From Sphingomonas sp. (GTDB taxonomy: Bacteria; Pseudomonadota; Alphaproteobacteria; Sphingomonadales; Sphingomonadaceae), in assembly GCA_013001055.1 (NCBI GenBank), contig JABDNH010000007.1, positions 175,422 through 239,421 on the forward strand: a DNA stretch of 64,000 nucleotides, read 5' to 3'. A program made the position numbers and the translations under genes. The notes beneath the pieces are model-generated. The model ran no database searches. It was not told the origin of the DNA and saw only the letters and a program-made list of their open reading frames with translations. Of this stretch, positions 42,870 to 52,293 are shown in pieces (the first letter of the stretch is position 1; each line of letters starts with the position of its first letter).

Positions 42870-42966
42870 GGCAAAAGCTTCTAGCGAGGCCACTGACAAA
42901 GCGCCATGGGGCGCTCGTCGAAAGCCACTGGCGACAAAGGCGTCTTAGTCCGATAGAACAGCGGCA

Positions 42967-43461
42967 ATGACAGACGAGCCGACTACCTCCAAGGACATTC
43001 CCCACGTCCTTGCCCCGCCGCCGCTGATTTTCGGCATGCCGCTGGTCGCTGGGCTGGTGTTCCATGAAAGTTTCCACGCCTTCGATATCCCGCAACATAT
43101 GCTGTCGTGGCCGGTGCGTGCGTTTGGCGGCGCAGCCTTTGTCGTGCTGGGCGCCATCTTCATCGTGCTTGCGCTATTGAAGTTTCGCAGGGCCGAGACG
43201 CCGCCAGAGCCGTGGGAAGAAACGACAGCGCTCGTCACCGGCGGCATCTACCGCGTCACCCGCAACCCGATGTATCTTGGCATGGCGCTGATCTTCCTAG
43301 GCATCGCGGTGATCGCGGGCTGTCTTTTCATGCTGGCGCTGCTCGTTCCCACGCTGTTCGTGATCGACCGCTATGTGATCGCGCGCGAAGAAGCCTATCT
43401 CACACGCAAGTTCGGCGACCCCTACCGCGCGCTCCTCGCCTCCAGCCGCCGCTGGATTTGA
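42967..43461 (+). CDS. isoprenylcysteine carboxylmethyltransferase / phospholipid methyltransferase family protein
   Basis: GIYRVTRNPMYLGMALIFLGIAVIAG; REEAYLTRKFGDPYRALLASSRRWI. Confidence 0.85.
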   Translation: MTDEPTTSKDIPHVLAPPPLIFGMPLVAGLVFHESFHAFDIPQHMLSWPVRAFGGAAFVVLGAIFIVLALLKFRRAETPPEPWEETTALVTGGIYRVTRNPMYLGMALIFLGIAVIAGCLFMLALLVPTLFVIDRYVIAREEAYLTRKFGDPYRALLASSRRWI

Positions 43462-43502
43462 CATATGTTATTCATGCTAACGTCAGATTGGCATGTTAAG
43501 CC

Positions 43503-43772
43503 ATGCGCCATCGAGAGGGGAATTCGGTGCGCAAGGTCCTGATCATTCTTTCCGTTAGCGGGCTCATGTCCGCCCCCGCCATGGCGGATGGCAAAGAAAA
43601 GTCCACCCAGAGCAAGGCCGAACGCGAAGCTGCAGAAGAGCGCGAACAGGCACGCAAGTGCAAGCTCAAGCGCGAATCCGACAAGGCTAAATGCAGGCCA
43701 AACGTGCCTATACGCGGCGAAACGCCCTCGGCCGGCCCGATCGACCGCGCTTATAACGCGCCCTTCTTCTAG
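43503..43772 (+). CDS. hypothetical small secreted charged protein
   Basis: Signal-like VRKVLIILSVSGLMSAPAMA then Lys/Glu-rich segment. Confidence 0.45.
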   Translation: MRHREGNSVRKVLIILSVSGLMSAPAMADGKEKSTQSKAEREAAEEREQARKCKLKRESDKAKCRPNVPIRGETPSAGPIDRAYNAPFF

Positions 43773-44050
43773 CCGACTTCGACGCCCTTCCAGAAGGCGA
43801 TGTGACCCTTGATCTCAGCGGCTGCCGGCTTGGGGTCTTCATAGCTCCACGCTGCGTCGGCATTGGTATTTTTGCCGGCCTTTACCGAGAAATAAGTCGC
43901 TTCGCCCTTCCACGGGCAATGCGTCTGCGTGTCGGACGGCACCAGCCGGTCCATTTTCACGTCCTCGCGGGGGAAATAATGATTGTCCTCGACGACGACC
44001 GTATCGTCGCTCTCGGCGATCGTCTCGCCATTCCACGTTGCCTTGACCAT
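43769..44050 (-). CDS. DUF427 domain-containing protein
   Basis: VKATWNGETIAESDDTVVVEDNHYFPREDV...TQTHCPWKGEATYFSV...AWSYEDPKPAA. Confidence 0.88.
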   Translation of the reverse strand: MVKATWNGETIAESDDTVVVEDNHYFPREDVKMDRLVPSDTQTHCPWKGEATYFSVKAGKNTNADAAWSYEDPKPAAAEIKGHIAFWKGVEVG

Positions 44051-44100
44051 TTGCAAACTCCTTTCAGCCTGAACGGCGAAAGGAGGCCAAGCGTTCCCGC

Positions 44101-44454
44101 CTACAGGCCCAGCAAGGTCTCGTAGGCCGTGCTGTCGTAACCGATGATGACTTCACCATCGATGTCGACGATCGGCCGTTTGATCATCGAGGGATGCGCG
44201 ACCATCAGCATGATCGCCTTGTCGCCGTCGATATCCTCTTTCAGTACGTCGGGCAGCTGGCGGAATGTGGTGCCGCGCTTGTTGAGGATAGGCTCCCACC
44301 CCTTTTCAAGCACCCACAGCTCGAGCATTTCCTTGTCGATCCCCGACTTCTTGTAGTCGTGGAACGAATAGACGATGCCGCGCTTCTCGAACCACTGACG
44401 CGTCTTCTTGACGGTGTCGCAGTTGGGAATGCCGTAAAGGGTGATGACTGCCAT
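44101..44454 (-). CDS. ArsC/Spx-family (YffB-like) reductase
   Basis: MAVITLYGIPNCDTVKKTRQWFEKRGIVYSFHDYKKSGID; MVAHPSMIKRPIV. Confidence 0.85.
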   Translation of the reverse strand: MAVITLYGIPNCDTVKKTRQWFEKRGIVYSFHDYKKSGIDKEMLELWVLEKGWEPILNKRGTTFRQLPDVLKEDIDGDKAIMLMVAHPSMIKRPIVDIDGEVIIGYDSTAYETLLGL

Positions 44455-44495
44455 GCGCGGCATCTAGCTGGGCCGCGCCGTGTCTTCAATAGCTG

Positions 44496-45860
44496 TTAAT
44501 CGCGTCGCGGCCCGGCCGAACGCCAGAATACCCACCATAGCGACACCGCAGCCACCAGTCCGCCAACGAGATTTGCCGCCAGCTCCGCGATGTAGACCCC
44601 TTCGGCGCCCTGTTCGGCGCGTAGCAGCAGGCCCACCGGGATCATGATGGCGAGTACCCTGAAAAGCGATTGGCCGAGCGCAGTGCCGGCGCGGTCGACG
44701 GCGTTGAGCGCGCCGTTGGCCATGATCAGGAGTCCGAAGCCGGCATAGCCCCATGCGGAAATTGCCAGGTAGCGCGCGATCTCGGCGCGCACCGTCGCGT
44801 CCTCGCTGAACAGCGCTGCCAGCGGTTCGCGGGTGAGCACCAGGACCGCTCCGATCGCGAGACCGTAGCCGATGCAGAACAGCCCTGCGTATCTGAGCGC
44901 ATTGCGCACTCGGTCATGCGCCCCCGCCCCGAAATTCTGCCCCACGATGGGCCCGATCGAGGCCGACAGACCAAGCAGGGGGACGACCGCAAAAGCTTGC
45001 AGGCGTCCGCCGGCACCAAAGCCCGCCACCGCGTCCTGCCCCGTCATCGCCAGCAGGCCCGTCAGCACCGAAAGGCCGATCGGATTGATGGCGTTGGAAA
45101 ATGCCGCCGGCCCTGCGACCCGCCCGATCGCGCGCGATGCGCTAGGCCAGTTGCATTGCGGCAAGGCTCTGATGTCGAGCTTCAACTGGCTGCTTTGCAG
45201 GAAGAAGAATCCCATCGCGAGCGCCAGCGTCCAGCCGCCGATGGTGGCATAGGCGGCGCCGGCCATGCCGAACCCTTCGATACCGAACGCCCCCGTGATC
45301 AGAATCGGATCGAGGATCCAGTTGGCAATTGCCATGGCGATCAGCACCGAAGAACTTCGCTTCGCCAGCCCCTGTCCGCGCAGGCAGCCGTTGATGCCCA
45401 TCCCGACCAGCAGCAGCGGAAAGCAAAGTGCGAACGGCGCCATATAGTCGTCGATCAGCGGTAGCAGTGTGTCGCTTGCCCCCATCAAGCGGAATAATGG
45501 TCCCCGCAGCGTGAACAGCATCGCGCCGATCGCAATGCCGAAGATGGTTGCAAGCACGATCCCGACATTGGCCCGCCGCCGCGCATCGTGAGGATCGCCT
45601 TCGCCCAGCGCGCGGCTCGTTACCGAACTGATGCCGGCGATGACCCCCACGCCGAGCGACGACAAGGCCACGGTGATCGGGAAGATGAAGCTAATCGCCG
45701 CAAGCGCATCCGCGCCCAGCTGGCCGACGAAATAGGCATCGATGATGCCAATACTCATCAGCGCTGCCCCTCCGATCATCATGGGCAGCGTTTGCGTAAC
45801 CAGGTGGCCCCGAATGGAGCCCTGCGTCAATTTGGCTTTGTGGGAGGGAGACGAGGCCAT
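44496..45860 (-). CDS. MATE family efflux transporter
   Basis: Twelve-TM protein; TLPMMIGGAALMSIGIIDAYFVGQLGADALAAISFIFPI; internal repeat typical of MATE. Confidence 0.9.
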   Translation of the reverse strand: MASSPSHKAKLTQGSIRGHLVTQTLPMMIGGAALMSIGIIDAYFVGQLGADALAAISFIFPITVALSSLGVGVIAGISSVTSRALGEGDPHDARRRANVGIVLATIFGIAIGAMLFTLRGPLFRLMGASDTLLPLIDDYMAPFALCFPLLLVGMGINGCLRGQGLAKRSSSVLIAMAIANWILDPILITGAFGIEGFGMAGAAYATIGGWTLALAMGFFFLQSSQLKLDIRALPQCNWPSASRAIGRVAGPAAFSNAINPIGLSVLTGLLAMTGQDAVAGFGAGGRLQAFAVVPLLGLSASIGPIVGQNFGAGAHDRVRNALRYAGLFCIGYGLAIGAVLVLTREPLAALFSEDATVRAEIARYLAISAWGYAGFGLLIMANGALNAVDRAGTALGQSLFRVLAIMIPVGLLLRAEQGAEGVYIAELAANLVGGLVAAVSLWWVFWRSAGPRRD

Positions 45861-45947
45861 GTGAGGGCCAAGCGTTAGGCGCGCGGCCTCGTCCCGGCAA
45901 GCGGCAAGGCCGGCAAGCACGCGGCCAGGGCGAGGCCCGGCGGCGTG

Positions 45948-46406
45948 TCAGCCATCGCACCGTGTAGGCAGATTGAAATGGTGGGCGATTTCCTCGCTCG
46001 TCGCCAGCTTGCGGTAGAGTGACAAAGGTGCCGCGTCGTCAGGCTCGGCTTCGATGATCGCAAGTCGCGCACCCGCCGCACCGGCGAGCTTGCACGCCTC
46101 TTCCAGAATTGCGGTCCCCACGCCCTGCCGTTGGCGATCGCTGGCGACGGCGAGATCGTAGACAAACAGCTCGCTGACCGGCGCTTCCATCTTGGGCAGC
46201 ATATAGGCTGTCAGTCCTCCAATGACCCGATCTGCCTCCTCGGCGGTCAATACCCAGATATTGGGGTCATTCAGCCGCACAGCGAGTGCGGACCTGTCAA
46301 GCCAGCGACCGACATATTCGTCGGGCATCTCGAACACCTCGGCAAACAATGCGTTGAGCTCCTCCATCGCCGCCGCATCGTCCTTGCCGAGACGTCTAAT
46401 CTTCAT
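45948..46406 (-). CDS. GNAT acetyltransferase resembling AAC(3)-I aminoglycoside acetyltransferases
   Basis: VIGGLTAYMLPKMEAPVSELFVYDLAVASDRQRQGVGTAILEEACKLA...IIEAEPDDAAPLSLYRKL.TSEEIAHHFNL parallels AAC(3)-I. Confidence 0.7.
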   Translation of the reverse strand: MKIRRLGKDDAAAMEELNALFAEVFEMPDEYVGRWLDRSALAVRLNDPNIWVLTAEEADRVIGGLTAYMLPKMEAPVSELFVYDLAVASDRQRQGVGTAILEEACKLAGAAGARLAIIEAEPDDAAPLSLYRKLATSEEIAHHFNLPTRCDG

Positions 46407-47577
46407 AGACGATACGGACCTTTTCCGCCGCGGCGACCGCAAGTTGCCGGGCCCGGCGAATGCCGCCCTGGCTGACCCGCGCAAGCGCCACGCCCATCCG
46501 GCGGTTCGGCCGTGTCACCGGCTTGCCGAAGATACGCACATCGACATGCGCGCTATCGGGTTGTTCGAGCGCTTCCGCCAGTCCTTCGAAGGCGAAGTCT
46601 TCGGCATCGCGATCGGCCAGGATCACCGCGCTCGCGCTCGTCCCGTTGGCCTCGACCAGCGACACCGGCAGTCCGAGAATGGCGCGCGCATGCAGATCGA
46701 ACTGGCTCAGTTCCTGGCTGACCAGCGTCACCATTCCGGTATCGTGCGGCCGCGGGCTGAGTTCGGAAAAGATCACGTCGCCGCCGCGCACGAAGAATTC
46801 GACCCCAAAGACTCCATGACCGCCCAGCGCCTTCACGATCTTTCGGGCCGTCTGTTCCATCTTGGTTAGCGCCGCGACCGAAACATCCGCCGGCTGCCAG
46901 CTTTCGCGGTAATCCCCGTTTTCCTGCCGATGTCCGATAGGCGGGCAAAAGGTGACGCCGTCCTTGTGCGACACCGTAAGCAGCGTGATTTCATAGTCGA
47001 AGTGGATAAAGCCTTCGACGATCACACGGGCCCGGTCGCCGCGCATCCCGCTCGTGGCGTACGCCCATGCGCCTTCGAGCTCGGTCTCGTTCTGCGCGAT
47101 CGACTGGCCCTTACCCGATGACGACATGACCGGCTTTACCACCACCGGAAAGCCAATCTCTCCAGCGCCCTCGCGCAGTTCTTCCAAGCTCTCAGCGTAA
47201 CGATAAGGCGAGGTGTCAATTCCCAGGTCCTCGCTCGCAAGATCGCGAATCGCATCGCGGTTCATCGTCATCTGCGCGGCCTTAGCCGTGGGGACCACCA
47301 CGACATCGAGCTGCTCTTCCAACTCGACCAGCGTCTGGGTGCGGATTGCCTCGATTTCGGGCACGATATAATCGGGCCGGTGCTTCTGCACCGCCTTCTG
47401 CAAGGCCTCGCCGTCGAGCATCGAGAACACCTCTCGATCATCCGCGACCTGCATGGCGGGCGCGCCGTCATAGCTGTCGCAGGCAACCACGTGGCAGCCG
47501 AGCCGCTGGCAGCTGATGACGAATTCCTTGCCGAGCTCACCGGAGCCGAGCAGCAGGATCTTGGCGGTAGGGGTCAT
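46396..47577 (-). CDS. purT: formate-dependent phosphoribosylglycinamide formyltransferase
   Basis: KILLLGSGELGKEFVISCQRLGCHVVACDSYDGAPAMQVADDREVFSMLDG; VKPVMSSSGKGQS; SPRPHDTGMVTL. Confidence 0.96.
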   Translation of the reverse strand: MTPTAKILLLGSGELGKEFVISCQRLGCHVVACDSYDGAPAMQVADDREVFSMLDGEALQKAVQKHRPDYIVPEIEAIRTQTLVELEEQLDVVVVPTAKAAQMTMNRDAIRDLASEDLGIDTSPYRYAESLEELREGAGEIGFPVVVKPVMSSSGKGQSIAQNETELEGAWAYATSGMRGDRARVIVEGFIHFDYEITLLTVSHKDGVTFCPPIGHRQENGDYRESWQPADVSVAALTKMEQTARKIVKALGGHGVFGVEFFVRGGDVIFSELSPRPHDTGMVTLVSQELSQFDLHARAILGLPVSLVEANGTSASAVILADRDAEDFAFEGLAEALEQPDSAHVDVRIFGKPVTRPNRRMGVALARVSQGGIRRARQLAVAAAEKVRIVYED

Positions 47578-47661
47578 GCAAAATATCTTTCTGTTCTTAG
47601 GCGGCTTGCCATTGCCAGCACTTCAAGCCACCAATGCGGCACCAACTCTGGGGGGGACAAG

Positions 47662-48723
47662 ATGGACGACAGCCGAGACCTTGGACACCTGGCAAGACGC
47701 ACCTTGGTCGTGTTGCTCCTTGTCGGGCTTGGGCTCTTGCTGGTCCCGCTAGCTTCAACATTGCTCCTCATCTTCGGTGCCGTCCTCATTGCAGTCCTAA
47801 TCCGCGCCGCGGGCACTCCGTTCCGCATGATCGGGTTGTCCGACGGATTTTCCGTGCTCCTCGGCCTGTTGGCGATCTTCTTCATCGTCGGATTGGCGGG
47901 CTGGCTTTTCGGCGCCCAGTTGTCCGGCCAGTTCGCAGCACTGCAAGCGCAGTTGACCGAAGCCTTCCCAGTGGTGCGCGACCGGCTTTCCGAGCTTCCC
48001 CTGTTCGGCCAACTTGCATCTTCCACGCCTGATTTTCAGGGGCTCGCCGGGCAAGCATTAGGCTTTGCCTTCGGTTTCCTCGGCCTCATCACCAACCTGG
48101 TGCTGGTGATTGTCGGCGCGGTCTATTTCGCGCTGGAGCCGCGCGTGTATGCGCATGGCACGGCCAAGCTTTTCCCAAAGGACCGGTCGGGCAAGGTCAT
48201 CGAAGCGATGGATGCCTCGGGCGTTGCCCTAAAGCGCTACCTGGTCGGCCAGCTCGCTACGATGACTCTCGTCGGGCTGATGGTCGGCATCGGCCTTTCG
48301 ATCGTCGGTGTGCCGTCTGCCGCGGCGCTCGGCATCATGGTTGCGCTGGCGAATTTCATACCGCTGATCGGACCCTTCATCGGCGCCATTCCCGGGCTGA
48401 TTATCGCCTTCAGCGCGACGCCTGAGCTGTTCTGGTATGCGGTCGCGGTCTATCTCGTCGCCCAGCAGATCGAAGGCAACGTGCTGACCCCGCTGGTGCA
48501 GCAGCGCGCCGTGTCGATCCCGCCGGCATTGCTGATCTTTGCGCTGGCTGCATTGGGCGCCCTGTTCGGCCTGATCGGCGTCGTCTTGGCCGCGCCGCTC
48601 ACCGTCGTGCTCTACACGCTGGTCAGCATGCTCTGGAGCCGCGATGCCCTGGGCCACGACGTTCAGGTGCCGGGCTGCCCGCCCAAGGACACGCCAAAAG
48701 AGGAAGAGCCTGTTTCGGCATAG
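47662..48723 (+). CDS. AI-2E family transporter
   Basis: Multi-TM; GVPSAAALGIMVALANFIPLIGPFIGAIPGLIIAF; VYLVAQQIEGNVLTPLVQQRAVSIPPALLIFALAALGALFGLIGVVLAAPLTVVLYTLV. Confidence 0.92.
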   Translation: MDDSRDLGHLARRTLVVLLLVGLGLLLVPLASTLLLIFGAVLIAVLIRAAGTPFRMIGLSDGFSVLLGLLAIFFIVGLAGWLFGAQLSGQFAALQAQLTEAFPVVRDRLSELPLFGQLASSTPDFQGLAGQALGFAFGFLGLITNLVLVIVGAVYFALEPRVYAHGTAKLFPKDRSGKVIEAMDASGVALKRYLVGQLATMTLVGLMVGIGLSIVGVPSAAALGIMVALANFIPLIGPFIGAIPGLIIAFSATPELFWYAVAVYLVAQQIEGNVLTPLVQQRAVSIPPALLIFALAALGALFGLIGVVLAAPLTVVLYTLVSMLWSRDALGHDVQVPGCPPKDTPKEEEPVSA

Positions 48724-48759
48724 AAAAAGGGCCGACGCTGGACGCCGGCCCCTTTTTGC
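48724..48759. terminator. bidirectional intrinsic terminator between AI-2E transporter and CHRD gene
   Basis: AAAAAGGGCCGACG-ctgga-CGCCGGCCCCTTTTT. Confidence 0.85.
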
Positions 48760-48774
48760 GTTGTCGGGCTTCGA

Positions 48775-49224
48775 TCAGTCGCGATCGTATAGCTGGCCAC
48801 GAATGGCGCCGTTCGGATATTCAGCGGTGTGGATCTGCACGTAGAACATCGACGGGTTGCCTTCGATCCGGTTCTCGCGCCATTCGCCGCCATCACGGCA
48901 TGCGGACCAGCTGCCGTCTTCACCTTCGAGCGCCATCACGACGGGCCCATTGGTGCCGCGGACACCCATGTGAATATGAGCGCTGGTCGGGACGACGCCG
49001 CGTACCTCGTCGATTTCCCAGCATATGCGATCGAAATTGTCGGAAATGGTAACTTCGGCGCGGGCATAGCCGTCGGGATCGCCGCCGCCAGGCACTTCCG
49101 CGCCGACCAGATAGGCGGTGTAAGTCTCGGCAAGCTGTTCGGTGACCGTTTCCTCGATAGTCGCACAGCCAGCCAGCAAGGCGCTACTTGCCGCAATCGG
49201 CGCTAAAAGTTTCATTGCACGCAT
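48775..49224 (-). CDS. CHRD domain-containing lipoprotein
   Basis: LLAGCATIEE lipobox; LVGAEVPGGGDPDGYARAEVTI...RGVVPTSAHIHMGVRGTNGPVVM...YVQIHTAEYPNGAIRGQL. Confidence 0.85.
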   Translation of the reverse strand: MRAMKLLAPIAASSALLAGCATIEETVTEQLAETYTAYLVGAEVPGGGDPDGYARAEVTISDNFDRICWEIDEVRGVVPTSAHIHMGVRGTNGPVVMALEGEDGSWSACRDGGEWRENRIEGNPSMFYVQIHTAEYPNGAIRGQLYDRD

Positions 49225-49322
49225 AACATTTCTCCCTCTCGACCCGGATTTTTGCGGGTCGGAGAGAATAATGCATACGCGGGGTCGCTCGTTCCGGAGC
49301 CGACGCTGCGAACGGAGGTGCG

Positions 49323-50900
49323 CTACTCCCACTCGATCGTGCCCGGCGGCTTCGACGTATAGTCGTACACCACCCGGTTGATGCCCTTCACTTCGTTGAT
49401 GATCCGCGTTGCGACACCTTGCAGGAAAGCGCTTTCGAACGGGAAGACATCCGCCGTCATCCCGTCGACGCTGGTCACGGCACGCAGCCCGCAGACGCTG
49501 TCATAGGTCCGCGCATCGCCCATCACGCCAACCGTGCGCACCGGCAACAACACAGCAAAAGCCTGCCAGATGGCATCGTACAGCCCTGCATTGCGAATCT
49601 CTTCGAGGAAGATTGCGTCGGCCTTGCGCAAGATATCGCACTTTTCCTTGGTGACTTCGCCGGGGATGCGGATCGCAAGACCGGGTCCCGGGAATGGGTG
49701 GCGGCCGACGAAGGCCTCGGGCAGGCCGAGTTCCCGTCCCAGCTCGCGTACTTCGTCTTTGAAGAGCTCGCGCAGCGGCTCGACCAGCTGCATGTTCATG
49801 CGCTCGGGCAGGCCGCCGACATTATGGTGCGATTTGATCGTGACCGACGGCCCGCCGGTGAAGCTGACGCTTTCGATTACATCGGGATAGAGCGTCCCCT
49901 GCGCCAAAAAGTCCGCGCCGCCGATATTGCTGGCTTCCTCTTCGAACACCTCGATGAAGGTCTTGCCAATGAACTTGCGCTTCTTTTCGGGATCGTCGAG
50001 CCCGGCCAGCCCCGACAGGAACAGGTCTTCGGCGTCCACATGGACGAGCGGAATGTTGTAGTGACCGCGAAACAGGCCGACGACCTGTTCGGCCTCGGCC
50101 ATGCGCATCAGCCCGTGATCGACAAACACGCACGTCAATTGGTCGCCGATCGCCTCATGGATCAGCACCGCCGCGACCGCCGAATCGACGCCGCCCGAAA
50201 GGCCGCAGATGACCTTGCCGTCGCCCACCTGTTCGCGGATCGCCTTGATCTGCGCATCGCGGTACGCGCCCATCGTCCACTCGCCCGAACAGCCGCAAAT
50301 GTGACGCACGAAGTTGCTGATCAGCCGCGCCCCGTCGGGCGTATGCACGACCTCGGGGTGGAACTGCGTCCCGTAATAAGCGCGCTTCTCGTCGGCGATC
50401 ACGGCAAAGGGCGCCCCGTCGGACGTCGCGACGATATCGAACCCGTCGGCGAACTTGGTCACCTTGTCGCCATGGCTCATCCAAACCTGGTGGCGCTCGC
50501 CTACTTCCCACATCCCGTCGAACAAGGCGCAGGGCTTGGTCACGGTCAGGAACGCGCGGCCGAATTCGCCGCCTTCGGCGGTGCCGTGGCCGGTTTCGAC
50601 GGTGCCGCCAAGCTGGTGGGTCATAACCTGCTGGCCGTAGCAGATGCCAAGGATGGGCAATCCACTTTCGAACACGATGTCGGGAGCGCGCGGGCTATCG
50701 GGTTCGGGCACGCCGCGCGGGCTGCCCGACAGGATGATGCCCTTGGGCTGCAGCCGTTCGAACGCGGCCTCGGCCATCGTGAACGGCGCGATTTCGCAAT
50801 AGACCCCCGCCTCGCGCACGCGCCGCGCGATGAGCTGCGTCACTTGGCTGCCGAAATCCACGATGAGGATGGTTTCGTCGTGGGCCAATTCGGTCATCAT
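49323..50900 (-). CDS. guaA: GMP synthase (glutamine-hydrolysing)
   Basis: [53 protein letters not shown]-terminal [13 protein letters not shown]. Confidence 0.98.
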   Translation of the reverse strand: MMTELAHDETILIVDFGSQVTQLIARRVREAGVYCEIAPFTMAEAAFERLQPKGIILSGSPRGVPEPDSPRAPDIVFESGLPILGICYGQQVMTHQLGGTVETGHGTAEGGEFGRAFLTVTKPCALFDGMWEVGERHQVWMSHGDKVTKFADGFDIVATSDGAPFAVIADEKRAYYGTQFHPEVVHTPDGARLISNFVRHICGCSGEWTMGAYRDAQIKAIREQVGDGKVICGLSGGVDSAVAAVLIHEAIGDQLTCVFVDHGLMRMAEAEQVVGLFRGHYNIPLVHVDAEDLFLSGLAGLDDPEKKRKFIGKTFIEVFEEEASNIGGADFLAQGTLYPDVIESVSFTGGPSVTIKSHHNVGGLPERMNMQLVEPLRELFKDEVRELGRELGLPEAFVGRHPFPGPGLAIRIPGEVTKEKCDILRKADAIFLEEIRNAGLYDAIWQAFAVLLPVRTVGVMGDARTYDSVCGLRAVTSVDGMTADVFPFESAFLQGVATRIINEVKGINRVVYDYTSKPPGTIEWE

Positions 50901-51042
50901 GGGTCTTTCTGCACGCTTAGGTTGTCGGAGCGATAGGAGGGCACCGCTTGCATGTCCACAGGCAGCGCCGTGGTGCGACGATATCACCACAACGGACCTT
51001 CTTGCAGGCCCGTATTTACTATGATGCCGCTAGCATTGCGCC

Positions 51043-51429
51043 ATGGCCCATATCATTCTTGCCGAAGACGATGAAGTCAGCGCATACTTGGCACGCGCCG
51101 CGTTGGAAGACCTCGGCCACATCGTCGGTATCCTGCCCGACGGCAGCCGCGTTCTCGAAGTCGCTACGACAAAACAGCCCGATCTGCTGATCCTCGACGC
51201 CTCGATGCCCAACAAGAGCGGGCTCGGAGCCCTGCGCGAAGTGCGCGCGACCCTGGGTTGGTCGCTTCCGGTGCTGATGCTGACGGGCCGGACGAGCCGC
51301 GATGACGAAGCGCTCGCCTACAAGGCCGGTGCCGACGATTATCTGCGCAAACCGTTCGATCCGGATGAGCTTGCGATCCGCGTTGAATCGTTGCTCAGCC
51401 AGCACGCGCTACGCATGCGCGCCTCATAA
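51043..51429 (+). CDS. single-domain CheY-like response regulator
   Basis: HIILAEDDEVSAYLARAALEDLGH; LLILDASMPNKSGLGALREVR; VLMLTGRT; AGADDYLRKPFDPDEL. Confidence 0.92.
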   Translation: MAHIILAEDDEVSAYLARAALEDLGHIVGILPDGSRVLEVATTKQPDLLILDASMPNKSGLGALREVRATLGWSLPVLMLTGRTSRDDEALAYKAGADDYLRKPFDPDELAIRVESLLSQHALRMRAS

Positions 51430-51432
51430 GAA

Positions 51433-51471
51433 GAAGGGCGCGGGAACTGCACTGCAGCGCCCACGCCCTTC
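51433..51471. terminator. stem-loop between convergent genes, possible terminator
   Basis: GAAGGGCGCGGG...CCCACGCCCTTC inverted repeat; lacks a clear T tract. Confidence 0.5.
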
Positions 51472-51495
51472 CTCGATCACCGCAAAGAGTGCTGA

Positions 51496-52104
51496 TCAGC
51501 GGCGATCGATATCGAGATCGCGGATCCGGCCGTTGCGTTCGATATCGCAGTCGAACCTGATGTCCGGACGCTGCGAATAGCCGTAGCCGTTGCGATTGTA
51601 GCGGTTGTACTGGGTCGCAGAGCGGCCCGACATGGCCACCCCGTCAACGCTCAGGCCGTAACGCGTGCGCTTGACTTCGGTAATCCCGGCGACGCGGGCC
51701 TGGTTCTGGTAACGGTTGTAGCGATTGTCGTAGCGACGATCGTAACGGTCGCGGCGGTCATAGCGATCGTTGCGGTTATACCGGTCATATCGATCGTTAT
51801 AGGCATAGCGGTTGAGCCTCTGCTCGACGGCCGCGGCGCAACGATCGACCAGCTGGTTGTTGCTCAGTCCGTAGCGGCCGCCATAGCGGTCATTCCGGTC
51901 GTAGCCGCGGTCATAGCCGTTGTTGCCGTACGGATACTGACCATAATTGCCGGCACCCAGGACACCCCTGATGATGGTGCCGATGACGACTTCCTCGACG
52001 CTCGGCCCGTTGCGGTACTGCGCCTGCGCGGGCGTCGCGGCAAATCCTGCCGCTGCCATGGTCGCGGCACCTATCGCGGCCAGCTTGATCTTCGTGTTTG
52101 CCAT
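51496..52104 (-). CDS. secreted Tyr/Arg/Asn/Asp-rich repeat protein
   Basis: Signal peptide MANTKIKLAAIGAATMAAAGFAATPAQA; (YDRYNRN)n-like stretch. Confidence 0.65.
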   Translation of the reverse strand: MANTKIKLAAIGAATMAAAGFAATPAQAQYRNGPSVEEVVIGTIIRGVLGAGNYGQYPYGNNGYDRGYDRNDRYGGRYGLSNNQLVDRCAAAVEQRLNRYAYNDRYDRYNRNDRYDRRDRYDRRYDNRYNRYQNQARVAGITEVKRTRYGLSVDGVAMSGRSATQYNRYNRNGYGYSQRPDIRFDCDIERNGRIRDLDIDRR

Positions 52105-52241
52105 GTTGCTTCTCCTTGTGCGTGACGCCCGGGGAATCCGGAAAAAACCTCGTTTTCCGCCAGTGTTGAGGCTGTTCTACCAAATGGCGACTGAGGTCAT
52201 GCTGAACGCTTGGGTTGGGAAATGTTCAGGATTGCACGCAC

Positions 52242-52277
52242 AAAAAAAGCGCCGGCGCCACCGCGCCGACGCTTTTT
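52242..52277. terminator. bidirectional intrinsic terminator
   Basis: AAAAAGCGCCGGCGC-cacc-GCGCCGACGCTTTTT. Confidence 0.85.
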
Positions 52278-52293
52278 CGCAAGGACAGTAGGT

